A stretch of 64,000 nt of DNA from an uncultured Bacteroidia bacterium. Lineage in GTDB: Bacteria; Bacteroidota; Bacteroidia; Bacteroidales; F082. This document shows positions 27,101 through 34,327 of the stretch, one piece after another. The notes below the pieces were generated by a model. It did no database searches. It had not been told where the DNA came from and was given only the letters and a program-made list of their open reading frames with translations. The position numbers and the translations under genes were made by a program. The stretch's first letter is position 1; each line of letters begins with the position of its first letter. The stretch is from contig CADADR010000001.1 of NCBI GenBank assembly GCA_902786745.1, positions 372,001 through 436,000 of the forward strand, in the 5' to 3' direction.

Positions 27101-27180
27101 GGGAGGAGGAAATAGATGGGTTGGTTTATGGGTTGTATGGGCTAAATGATGAAGAAATTACTATCATAAAACGTCAATAA
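24154..27180 (+). CDS. Eco57I-like N6-adenine DNA methyltransferase, large
   Basis: A 1008-residue protein. An N-terminal domain of about 370 residues (start KFDFEKWKDLLGTMF) has no motif I can name. The class I methyltransferase core has SAM-binding VCDPAIGSGAF (428-438) and catalytic NPPY (639-642), which specifies N6-adenine methylation of the Eco57I/type IIG group. The C-terminal part (about 650-1008) would be the target-recognition region and is clearly more AT-rich than the rest of the gene. No PD-ExK nuclease site was identified. ATG overlaps the previous stop by one base. It would protect self DNA or, with the PLD-helicase, form a restriction complex. Confidence 0.87.
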   Translation: MIATMNQQELKHILSSKFDFEKWKDLLGTMFLKIDYLTKPIQIEAALVKSGGQVGVIRLDDSRSLGLFKFEVADNIKIARNRKGLRDIAIKYVDQDITHGALVLYYSEDQADYRLTFVSKQTSLNEDGEFVTKATAPKRYTFLLGENEPCTTAANRLLELINKKKSGSVYLADVTEAFSVERLNKDFFKGYKDQYGKFLNYIGEQSKANRDYVKKLLGRLVFLQFLQKKCWMGVPVNNTNWEGGDKNYLNNLIENYKGNNRLLSDVLEVLFFNTLNEKRDNDLADKILGENIKIPYLNGGLFDKDSLDKLDIDFPYDYFKELMEFFAMYNFTIDENDPDDAEVGVDPEMLGHIFENLLEDNKDKGAFYTPKEIVQYMSQESIAQYLKTHTEETLHTAIEGLIKERKVDEALQNKASASKVYDLLRDVKVCDPAIGSGAFPMGVLNVLYHSRQVLYGFTKSMEPFSPAAVKREIIQNNIYGVDIEQGAIDIARLRFWLALVVDELKPEPLPNLDYKIMQGNSLLESFEGLDMSRIAGRTVGRPSNSPQLIIGLDSDLNRKNLQKLMRQYFSTDDHTAKAELRQTINNEVKSLIRNSLGGTTASLNHLEQLDCSANSDFFLWHTWFKDVFDNGGFDVVIGNPPYIRPHHLDEETKQQLWRYYSTYEKKADIYVCFLERAIKLAKTKGVITFIVSDGWLRLDSFEKLRLYLLKETDVNQIVDFTKDVFDSATVKTCILSLTKGLTPNHQLNSAILNDKVDLENIEFNRIPQSVFDTTYKHVFDLSIESTSMLLKEHIKNKSIPLEKKFSLSFGLKTGDDEKYLTFNPMVSPHCKKLLRGANVNRWIIDFKGEYVIYLPEEMRKNKSTARPGNKKRFEQPKVLVRDTGGGLMATYDNDSYYVKDVIIIEDEHCNESILKVLAALLNSKTLRWYYETSFPTLHVQRDELASLPIPKSIFETDMCPIITFVDQILAAKKENPLADISVWEEEIDGLVYGLYGLNDEEITIIKRQ

Positions 27181-27182
27181 TA

Positions 27183-28076
27183 ATGGATACGGAGAGATAC
27201 AAATACTATCGCGAGACTCAATTATGGCCTTTAGCAGATGATTTGAACTATGAACAATGGTTGGATAATTTTGCTGATGGAGAGGAAAAAGATATAGCAC
27301 AACGGATATTAGATTTTTTCATCTATATTCCAGATAAGTTGATTAACCAGATGTTGGCAACTGTTATTGGGAAATGTGGTTATTATTTCAAACGTCAAAG
27401 AGGAGCGTGGACGGATAATGATTTTAAGACAAATTGTTGGTATAGTTTTGTTCCTGGAGAAGAATTGAAACCTACAGATAGTGGTTATGTTTTTAATCGT
27501 AAGCTTCGAGATAAACTTCATATTCCAGAAGAAAGGATCCTCAATTATTCGGAACTGCAAGAGAAATTGGCAATTAATAAGAAGCAGAATGTAATTCTTG
27601 TGGATGACTTTGTTGGTTCTGGACATCAAACATGGGTGGCTTGGACTTTAAGAAGAAATAAAACAACTAACAAGTCATTACAGGAAACTGCAGTTGCCAA
27701 TAATCATTGTGTGGTGTATTCACCTCTAATTGTCAATCAGAAGGGTTATGAAACAATTCTAAATAATTGCCATGGACTAGGTCTTGTTTATATACATTTG
27801 CTCAATAACCAACATTGCCTATTTGACAAAGATTGCCTTTGTTGGGGAGGTGACGATATTATTTATCAAAAAGCTATTAAACTTATTGAAGACAAGAGCG
27901 TGGTATTGAGAATACCCCATACGGGAGGTGCCAATCCTAATGATTTCAAGGGTTACAAAGAACAAGGGTTAGCTATTGCTTTTGAACACGGAATGCCCGA
28001 TGCCTGTCCTCCAATTTTTTATTGGGAAACAGCAAACTGGAAGCCATTGATAAAAAAAGTATACTCAAGACCATAA
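27183..28076 (+). CDS. Phosphoribosyltransferase-like protein (PRTase-CE type)
   Basis: A 297-residue protein that starts 2 bp after the methyltransferase. The PRPP-loop signature of type I phosphoribosyltransferases is visible as VILVDDFVGSGHQT (137-150), with the acidic pair DD and the GSG turn. There is no nucleobase-specific hood or known salvage-enzyme signature, so I do not call it a housekeeping enzyme. From memory, PRTase-like proteins next to ORC/CDC6-like ATPases have been predicted as parts of prokaryotic conflict systems. That fits the neighbour here, but the reaction is unknown. Base composition is AT-rich like the next three genes. Confidence 0.75.
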   Translation: MDTERYKYYRETQLWPLADDLNYEQWLDNFADGEEKDIAQRILDFFIYIPDKLINQMLATVIGKCGYYFKRQRGAWTDNDFKTNCWYSFVPGEELKPTDSGYVFNRKLRDKLHIPEERILNYSELQEKLAINKKQNVILVDDFVGSGHQTWVAWTLRRNKTTNKSLQETAVANNHCVVYSPLIVNQKGYETILNNCHGLGLVYIHLLNNQHCLFDKDCLCWGGDDIIYQKAIKLIEDKSVVLRIPHTGGANPNDFKGYKEQGLAIAFEHGMPDACPPIFYWETANWKPLIKKVYSRP

Positions 28077-28086
28077 TATAGGAACT

Positions 28087-29979
28087 ATGAATGCAAATAT
28101 CCAAGAAAGGCTTGACCAATTATTTGGTAGTTATAAAGCGGAATGGTTGAAAAAAGACATATTTAAGTTTTTTACAGAACCATATTATTTCAACGTGTTG
28201 AAGAGTAATTATCCAGGTGTTTTACAAGGTGGTAGAGGAACAGGCAAAACAACGGTTCTTCGGGGTTTGTCATATAACGGTCAGTATGAAATTCTTAACT
28301 CTGATATTGATCGTTTTGATGAGAATAATTTCATTGGCATTTATTATCGTGCTAATACCAATCATGTACGGGCATTTAACGGCAAAGGTGTTAACGAAGA
28401 GAATTGGATAGCTATTTTTGAGCATTATTTTAATTTGATTATATGCTGGGAAATGCTTCACTTTTTGGAATGGCACAAAAATCTGAAGAAGGATGATGAA
28501 GAACTATCAGAGCACGCATGTAGGTTAATTGCTTCATCACTTCATCTTAATGCCGCTGCAAGTGATTTCAAGCATCTTCTCCAGATTGTTGAAAAAGCAA
28601 TGTACGAGTTTCAAGCAGAGATTAATAATGTTGCAGATGGAAATTTGCCTAAATTGTCTATGGCTGGCGTGCCAATTGAGATTTTGGCTCAACAAATACA
28701 GAGTTTGCGCCAATTTAACGGGAAGGTTTTTTATTTGTTGATTGATGAGTATGAGAATTTCACCGACTATCAACAAGAGTGTATGAATACACTTATAAAA
28801 CATGTACCAGATTCATACACGATAAAAATTGGAGTAAGAGAAATGGGTTGGCGAGTAAAAAACACACACAACAAAATGGAATCTCTTAATGATCCTGCGG
28901 ATTACAAATTGACAAGAATTGAGGAGTTTTTTACTGATGCACAAACTTCTGATCGATTTGAAGAGTTTGCAAGCAATGTATGCAATCTTCGTCTTAAAAA
29001 ACTACTAAATGAATTAAATGATGAAAACGAAGATTATGATATAAAAAAGGCTTTAATTAGCATGTCTATTGAGGAAGAGGCGGAGAAATTGAATGTAGAA
29101 AAAACATCCCTTTATCAATCGTTTGTGGAGATAGAAAAATCAATGAAATTGAATTTAGGGATTCATCCTTTGTATAAATTCATGATTGCTTATTGGGCAG
29201 ATATACATCAGGATTCGTTAGAGAAGACAATTTGTAACTTTATAGACAATCAAACCGAATGGGATCAGCGTTATGATAATTATAAGTATAGTATGTTGTT
29301 CAAACTGAACAAAGGTAAATATACAAAAATCTCCAAATATTATGCAGGATGGAACACTTTTATCAAATTGGCTAATGGTAACATTCGATATTTAATGGCT
29401 TTAGTATATCAGGCGTATAGTTTGCATTTAGAAAATGAAATTAATTTGAAAATGCCTGTTTCAGTAGAGCATCAGACTATAGCTGCCAAAAATGTGGGCT
29501 GGAAAAACTTAACTGAATTGGAAGGTTCCTGTATGATTGGCTTACAACTTACTCAGTTGGTACAATCTCTTGGCACAGTATTCAAACGTTTAGCAAAAGA
29601 TGGTGACAAAACAGCTCCAGAGATTGTCCAGTTTGATATTGATGGAGAAATAAGTGATAGAACGCGTGAGATATTGAATCTTGGAGTTATGAATCTTGCA
29701 CTTGTGAGAATGCCATCAAATAAACTATCTGGTGTAAAAAGCTTGAAAGAGTTTCAGTATCAATTACATCCAATATTTGCGCCTTATTTTGATTATAGTT
29801 TCCGTAAGAAACGAAAACTATCACTTTCAGAAAAGGATATTCTTGATTGTATAGATTCGCCCAATGAGGCTGTAGCAAGCATATTGAACAGGAGAAATGT
29901 CACTGTTGAAGATGAGGATGCAGTACCTACCCAATTATTATTATTCGATTTTGATTCATATACAAAAGACAATGACTAA
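28087..29979 (+). CDS. ORC/CDC6-like AAA+ ATPase
   Basis: A 630-residue P-loop ATPase. Walker A is GGRGTGKT (48-55), preceded by a typical ORC/CDC6-like lead-in (DIFKFFTEPYYFNVLKSNYPGV). Walker B is YLLIDEYENF (about 216-225). A long C-terminal part includes the helical segment NLRLKKLLNELNDENEDYDIKKA and a possible winged-helix tail near 520-590. These ATPases are switch or loader modules in predicted conflict systems, where they may sense nucleic acid and activate an effector. It overlaps the next gene by 8 bp (ATGACTAA), indicating tight coupling. Confidence 0.8.
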   Translation: MNANIQERLDQLFGSYKAEWLKKDIFKFFTEPYYFNVLKSNYPGVLQGGRGTGKTTVLRGLSYNGQYEILNSDIDRFDENNFIGIYYRANTNHVRAFNGKGVNEENWIAIFEHYFNLIICWEMLHFLEWHKNLKKDDEELSEHACRLIASSLHLNAAASDFKHLLQIVEKAMYEFQAEINNVADGNLPKLSMAGVPIEILAQQIQSLRQFNGKVFYLLIDEYENFTDYQQECMNTLIKHVPDSYTIKIGVREMGWRVKNTHNKMESLNDPADYKLTRIEEFFTDAQTSDRFEEFASNVCNLRLKKLLNELNDENEDYDIKKALISMSIEEEAEKLNVEKTSLYQSFVEIEKSMKLNLGIHPLYKFMIAYWADIHQDSLEKTICNFIDNQTEWDQRYDNYKYSMLFKLNKGKYTKISKYYAGWNTFIKLANGNIRYLMALVYQAYSLHLENEINLKMPVSVEHQTIAAKNVGWKNLTELEGSCMIGLQLTQLVQSLGTVFKRLAKDGDKTAPEIVQFDIDGEISDRTREILNLGVMNLALVRMPSNKLSGVKSLKEFQYQLHPIFAPYFDYSFRKKRKLSLSEKDILDCIDSPNEAVASILNRRNVTVEDEDAVPTQLLLFDFDSYTKDND

Positions 29980-30916
29980 GATAAACCAGGACTATATCTA
30001 TACTGACGAGTGGGATGATATTAATAGAGTGATATTACAGACCGATTCGCTTTATTTATATGCCCATGACCCAGAAGACAGAAGTGTTTTTTGTGCTCAA
30101 GCACTCAAATCCCACAATTTACAGACTGTTTTTGCGGAGATATGTTTTAATGACCAAGATGATACATTTTACATCGTAGGTAAAGAAAAATCCGTGATTT
30201 CATTACATAGTAATAATCAGTTAGGTAGTTTCCTAACTACTTACAAGAATAGTATTGTGTATTTAGAGGTCACGGGGTTGAGTTGTAGAGTAGCTGCCCC
30301 ACTTTTAAAATATGCGATGGATAATCACATTGAAATGAGAATAGTATATGCTGAACCTGCAAAATACATATTGGATGAATTTCGCAAGATGGGAAGCCAC
30401 CAAGATCTCAGTGAGTCTGTACGGGGTATATATCCGTTGCCAGGTTTAACAAATATCCTTCCACATCGTGAATCGCCATTGTTTGTTGTTTTGCTAGGCT
30501 TTGAAGGTGGACGGTTTTCGCAGATTATTCAAGATCAAAGTCCCGATAATGACAAAATAACCCCAGTTTTGGGAGTGCCTGGATATAGGATTGATTATCC
30601 TTATTTTTCTTTATGGGGTAATCGTAATCAAATAAGGAATACCACTTGTTGGCAAAGAATTAAATATGCGGAAGCTAATTCGATAGTAGATATTTATATG
30701 ATGTTAAATCAACTGAGCTATGACACTAAAGATTCGGAAATGGTAGTTGCTCCTATAGGTACCAAGCCTCATGCTATTGGCGCGATTCTATATTCAATCA
30801 AACATCCTAATAAAGTTGAGATTGTATACGATAATCCCAAACGTAGTGTACATAGGACAGATGGCATTGGTAAAGTTCTGGTCTGTAATGTGACAAAACT
30901 ATTTGACGAAAACTAA
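29972..30916 (+). CDS. Unknown protein of the ATPase/PRTase module
   Basis: A 314-residue protein whose ATG lies inside the end of the ATPase gene. I do not recognise the family. It has alternating beta/alpha character with hydrophobic strands such as NSIVYLEVTGL, MRIVYAEPAKYI and LFVVLLGFEG, and a Gly/His-rich C-terminal motif VVAPIGTKPHAIGAILYSI followed by VEIVYDNPKRS. This suggests a Rossmann-like fold, possibly a nucleotide-binding or sensor/effector protein. No signal peptide or membrane helix was seen. The overlap with the ATPase gene argues that the two proteins work together. Confidence 0.65.
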   Translation: MTKINQDYIYTDEWDDINRVILQTDSLYLYAHDPEDRSVFCAQALKSHNLQTVFAEICFNDQDDTFYIVGKEKSVISLHSNNQLGSFLTTYKNSIVYLEVTGLSCRVAAPLLKYAMDNHIEMRIVYAEPAKYILDEFRKMGSHQDLSESVRGIYPLPGLTNILPHRESPLFVVLLGFEGGRFSQIIQDQSPDNDKITPVLGVPGYRIDYPYFSLWGNRNQIRNTTCWQRIKYAEANSIVDIYMMLNQLSYDTKDSEMVVAPIGTKPHAIGAILYSIKHPNKVEIVYDNPKRSVHRTDGIGKVLVCNVTKLFDEN

Positions 30917-30917
30917 T

Positions 30918-31976
30918 ATGAAAGGTTTGGATTCATACTATACCCCAATACCTTTGGCAGATAAATTGGTGAGTTATGTGATAGAAAAGGACATAACTAA
31001 AGTCATAGATTTCTGCGTAGGTGATGGCGTCTTATTAAAAGCAGTGCGGAAACGGTTTGACAATGTTCAACTTTTCGGAACTGACATTTCGAATGAAGTC
31101 ATAGATAAAATTGCTAATGAGAATACAGATTGGACACTGGGTGTATGTGATTTTCGTAATAGTGAATCTATTAAAGCATTAGATTTCTTAAACCATGAAA
31201 AGTTTGATTTAATTATGTTCAACCCTCCTTTTACGTGTAAGGGAAGCTGCATTGAGCATATCAATATTGAGAATAAAGAATTCAAAGTCAGCACTGCAAT
31301 GGCATTTGTGATGGGCGCGTTGGAATTTTTATCCCCTCAAGGTGGCATTTATGCCATACTTCCTATAAGTTGCGTTTATTCTCAAAAAGATAGAGCTGCT
31401 TGGCATTATCTTCAAACCTATTATAATGCTTGCTTATTGGAAGAGCCTATGAGAGTTTGTTTTGGAGATAAATGCTCTCCAAATATTGCTTTGGTTTACA
31501 TGGGAAATCGAACAAGGAAAGGCTACAATACAGACTTGATTGCTGATTTTTCTAGTTTAAATATTTTAAGCGTGGTTCGTGGCTGTACACGTATGCAAAA
31601 TCCAGCATATAGTAATCGTAAGAAAGCATTGCCTCTAATCCATACTACGAATATTCAAGATGGAGAACTTGTAAATTTGAAATGTGTACTTCCTAGAGGC
31701 CAACAAACTATTGATGGTTATGGTGTTGTCATTCCTCGTGTATGTAATCCTAGTCCTAAAAAAATTGCTCTATTAGATGGTAGGCAATACATTCTTTCAG
31801 ATTGTGTAATGGTTTTGAGTACTTCTACTTTGGAAGAAGCCAAATTAGTGCGTGATTGTATTATTGATAATTGGTCAACTTTTGTTTCTTTATATAAAGG
31901 AACTGGCGCACAATATACTACACTAGAACGAGTTAAAAAGATGTTTCTCAATAATACAAAATTTAAGAATGATTGA
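30918..31976 (+). CDS. N6-adenine DNA methyltransferase, small
   Basis: A 352-residue methyltransferase that starts 1 bp after the previous stop. SAM-binding motif I is IDFCVGDGVLLKA (about 31-43), a motif II-like segment LFGTDISNEVID follows, and the catalytic motif is NPPF (102-105). The order I-X-IV with the C-terminal half for target recognition fits N6-adenine or N4-cytosine enzymes of the gamma type. It is the last gene of the island and differs in sequence and size from the 1008-residue enzyme, so the locus has two methylation activities. The opening LDSYYTPIPLADKLVSYV matches the usual 'YYTP' start of such enzymes. Confidence 0.83.
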   Translation: MKGLDSYYTPIPLADKLVSYVIEKDITKVIDFCVGDGVLLKAVRKRFDNVQLFGTDISNEVIDKIANENTDWTLGVCDFRNSESIKALDFLNHEKFDLIMFNPPFTCKGSCIEHINIENKEFKVSTAMAFVMGALEFLSPQGGIYAILPISCVYSQKDRAAWHYLQTYYNACLLEEPMRVCFGDKCSPNIALVYMGNRTRKGYNTDLIADFSSLNILSVVRGCTRMQNPAYSNRKKALPLIHTTNIQDGELVNLKCVLPRGQQTIDGYGVVIPRVCNPSPKKIALLDGRQYILSDCVMVLSTSTLEEAKLVRDCIIDNWSTFVSLYKGTGAQYTTLERVKKMFLNNTKFKND

Positions 31977-32164
31977 TGGAAAAAAATAAGCAATAAGTGA
32001 AAATCAAACATTATCACAACCAAATAAAATAAAAAACTCAATATGAAATCACAAATAACAAAATAGAGCAACAATTTGATGTAATGAAATTGTGCAGCCA
32101 GAAATTGCCCGATTTGACAAATCCCCAAATTGTACAGATTGAAACTACATAAATTCTTAATAAT
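31977..32164. other. AT-rich non-coding gap at the right edge of the island
   Basis: 188 bp of very AT-rich sequence with no convincing gene. An open stretch without an upstream start (about 32031-32151, ending ...LTNPQIVQIETT) could be a degraded gene end. The island's composition appears to end here. Confidence 0.4.
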
Positions 32165-32525
32165 ATGAGAAAAAAAATCATTATCCTCTTTTGCTTGGCT
32201 TTAGGAATTTTCTCAAAGCTCAACGCCAACCCCGTCACTGTCAAAAGCCCCGACGGACAACTGGAATTGAAATTCGAAGTCATCGGCGGCATTCCGCAGT
32301 ATTCCCTCGACCGCGCAGGGAAGCCTATCGTGCTGCCCTCCAAAATGGGCTTTACCCTCGAATGGCGCGAGACCTTGCTCATGCTTTCGTGCTGAAAGAC
32401 ACAAAAGACGACACCTTCGATAAGACTTGGGAATCCGTCCAGGTTGAAGGGGCGCAAATCCGTAATCATTATAACGAGATGCTCGTCACTTTGGAGCAAC
32501 CTGGGGGCAGTGTGGAGAGCGTGGA
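32165..32525 (+). pseudogene. Truncated, frameshifted GH97 glycoside hydrolase (SusB-like) fragment
   Basis: The frame from ATG 32165 encodes a signal peptide (KKIIILFCLALGIFSKLNA) and the N-terminal GH97 start VKSPDGQLELKFEV. It then runs off at a stop near 32395. The family sequence continues in another frame from about 32370: DLAHAFVLKD, FDKTWESVQVEGAQIRNHYNEM. It ends abruptly after about 120 codons, next to the 28-bp palindrome. GH97 enzymes are about 650-700 residues, so some 80% of the gene is missing. This is inferred by matching remembered family sequence; both the indel and the truncation are visible. Confidence 0.8.
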
Positions 32526-32542
32526 CCAGTATATTAAAAAGG

Positions 32543-32570
32543 GTTGAGACGTGCCATGGCGCGTCTCAAC
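32543..32570. repeat. 28-bp palindromic repeat, copy 3 (downstream of rlmN)
   Basis: Arms GTTGAGACG / CGTCTCAAC with the core TGCCATGGCG (one end mismatch). The compensated T/A change in both arms keeps the pairing. It lies 9 bp past the rlmN stop and exactly at the end of the GH97 remnant. Confidence 0.8.
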
Positions 32571-32579
32571 AAACATATA

Positions 32580-33596
32580 TTACAAAGTATTCTTTGTCGA
32601 CAGCAGCCCACAGGCGGCGTCGATGTCCTGTCCGCGCGAGGCACGGATAGTGGCGATAATACCCTTTTCATTCAATGCGTCGCGGAACCAGGTCATGGTG
32701 GCGGCGTCGGGGCTCTTCAGCGGGATGCCAGGAACAGTGTGATACTTGATCAGATTGAAACGGCAACGCGTGCTGCCCAGCAGACGCGCGATTTCCTTGA
32801 CGTGGTCCTTGGTGGCGTTAAGGTCCTTGAAGATGATGTATTCAAACGAGAGGCGGCGTTGTCCGTGCCAGTCGTGTTGCCTGACGGCATGAATCACCTC
32901 CTTGATGGGATAGGTCTTCTCAACAGGCATCAGCTTGAGGCGCTCGTCGTGGAAAGGGCTGTGCATGCTGATGGCAAGGTTGCATTTCGACTCCTCTAAG
33001 AAACGTTTTAGGTTGGGGATGAGACCGCTGGTCGACACGGTGATACGCGTCGGGCTCCAGCCCAAGGCCCATTCCTGCGTGAGGATGTCCAACGAGCGCA
33101 TCAGGTTGTCGTAGTTGGCCAGAGGCTCGCCCATGCCCATGAAGACGATGTTGGTCAGCGTTTCGAACTCCGGCAGGCTGAGAATCTGGTTCATGATCTC
33201 GGCCACGGAGAGGTTCTTTTGGAAGCCTTGCTTGCCCGTGGCGCAGAAGAGGCAGTCCATCTGACAGCCCACCTGTGTGGAGACGCATAGGGTGGCGCGC
33301 TCACGGTCGGGGATATAGGCCGCCTCGATGAAATGATTGCCGGCAGGGAAGAGGTATTTCTTCGTGCCGTCGGTCGAGACTTGCTCCTTGACGGGAGCCT
33401 GCAGTCCGGTCTCGTAGTGCTCCGACAACAAAGCACGCGAGGCTTTGCTGAGGTTGGTCATGTCCTCAAACGAGGCGCAACGCTTCAGATAAATCCAGTC
33501 CACCAGTTGCTTGCCCGTGAACTTGGGCAGTTCCAGTTTCTCGACGACCTCCTGGATCTCAGTTGGGGTCTTACCTAAAAGTATTTCTTTTTCCAT
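32580..33596 (-). CDS. rlmN: Dual-specificity RNA methyltransferase RlmN
   Basis: A radical SAM enzyme of 338 residues that methylates C2 of A2503 in 23S rRNA and A37 in some tRNAs. The [4Fe-4S] motif is CQMDCLFC (CX3CX2C) within VSTQVGCQMDCLFCATG. GMGEPLANYDN and the C-terminal RGQDIDAACGLL carry the conserved resolving Cys. The ATG at 33596 (MEKEILLGKTP) is chosen because a longer frame crosses the divergent promoter at 33601-33628. Confidence 0.95.
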   Translation of the reverse strand: MEKEILLGKTPTEIQEVVEKLELPKFTGKQLVDWIYLKRCASFEDMTNLSKASRALLSEHYETGLQAPVKEQVSTDGTKKYLFPAGNHFIEAAYIPDRERATLCVSTQVGCQMDCLFCATGKQGFQKNLSVAEIMNQILSLPEFETLTNIVFMGMGEPLANYDNLMRSLDILTQEWALGWSPTRITVSTSGLIPNLKRFLEESKCNLAISMHSPFHDERLKLMPVEKTYPIKEVIHAVRQHDWHGQRRLSFEYIIFKDLNATKDHVKEIARLLGSTRCRFNLIKYHTVPGIPLKSPDAATMTWFRDALNEKGIIATIRASRGQDIDAACGLLSTKNTL

Positions 33597-33600
33597 GCCG

Positions 33601-33628
33601 CAAAAATAGGGAAAAATCTGTACTTTTG
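33601..33628. promoter_or_regulatory. Divergent -7 boxes for rlmN and the L,D-transpeptidase
   Basis: TATTTTTG on the minus strand (33608-33601) and TACTTTTG on the plus strand (33621-33628). Both genes start within 20 bp of these. Confidence 0.6.
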
Positions 33629-33646
33629 CGGCATACTTTAAACCCA

Positions 33647-34273
33647 ATGAAAAAAATGACCTTCCTTTTCAGCCTTTGGGCGGTGTTTTTCGCCCTGCCT
33701 TCTTGCGGGACTTCCACGAGCAGCGAACCCCAACAACAAGAAGCCGTCATCGTTGAGGAAATGCCGGTGGATACCATCGACGTCATCCCAGCCGATACAG
33801 CTTTCAAATACTCTGATGTGGTGGACAAGAAAAACTGTTTCATCCTCATCTCCAAGCCCGAGTATCGCCTTTATGTGTGCGAGGTGGTGGAGGGCGACAC
33901 CATCAAACGTGTGCATTATCCCGTTTGCGTGGGTAAAAACAAAGGTCAAAAAGAAAAGAAGGGCGATATGAAGACACCGGAATGCACGCCTGACAACCCC
34001 TTTGTCATTACCGAGATAGCCGATGCCTCAAAATGGACCCACGACTTCGGCGACGGTCGCGGCTCGATTCTTTCTTACGGCCATTGGTTCATGCGCTTGA
34101 AGACGCCAGGCCATTCGGGCATTGGCATCCATGGCAGCACCAACAACGAGAGCTCGGTGCCGGGTCGCGGCAGCGAAGGCTGCATCCGCCTAAGAGATGA
34201 CGACCTGATTCAACTGAAAGAAAACTACGCCTTTGTGGGGATGCGAGTGGTCATCCTCGCTGATGAAGAATAA
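33647..34273 (+). CDS. L,D-transpeptidase (YkuD) lipoprotein
   Basis: A 208-residue lipoprotein with lipobox FALPSC. Its YkuD domain runs from about 55 to 205. The active-site motif HGSTNN ... GRGSEGCIRLRDDDL contains the catalytic Cys and His (HG-x-S/G-CIR pattern). These enzymes form 3-3 cross-links or attach lipoproteins to peptidoglycan. The Pro in VGKNKGQKEKKGDMKTPE and the T-P-E-C segment are typical of the domain. The start at 33647 gives a good signal peptide. A strong terminator follows the stop. Confidence 0.92.
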   Translation: MKKMTFLFSLWAVFFALPSCGTSTSSEPQQQEAVIVEEMPVDTIDVIPADTAFKYSDVVDKKNCFILISKPEYRLYVCEVVEGDTIKRVHYPVCVGKNKGQKEKKGDMKTPECTPDNPFVITEIADASKWTHDFGDGRGSILSYGHWFMRLKTPGHSGIGIHGSTNNESSVPGRGSEGCIRLRDDDLIQLKENYAFVGMRVVILADEE

Positions 34274-34274
34274 C

Positions 34275-34308
34275 AAAAAAAGTCCGATGCTTGGCACCGG
34301 ACTTTTTT
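34275..34308 (+). terminator. Rho-independent terminator after the L,D-transpeptidase gene
   Basis: AAAAAAAGTCCG, loop ATGCTTGGCAC, CGGACTTTTTT. A U-tract follows on the + strand and, by symmetry, an A/T tract on the other, so it may work for both strands. Confidence 0.85.
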
Positions 34309-34327
34309 CTTAGGAATAACTCCTTAC

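Noticed and set aside
27183..28076. Housekeeping purine or pyrimidine phosphoribosyltransferase
   Set aside because: Only the PRPP loop matches. Substrate-specific parts and usual neighbours are missing, and the gene is embedded in the defence island.
18862..32164. Canonical DISARM or BREX locus
   Set aside because: DrmA, DrmB (DUF1998), DrmC and the BREX proteins PglZ and BrxC are absent. Only the helicase and methyltransferase resemble parts of these.
32544..32999. 151-codon plus-strand frame over rlmN
   Set aside because: It is the shadow of rlmN in another frame; the RlmN protein carries all the family motifs.
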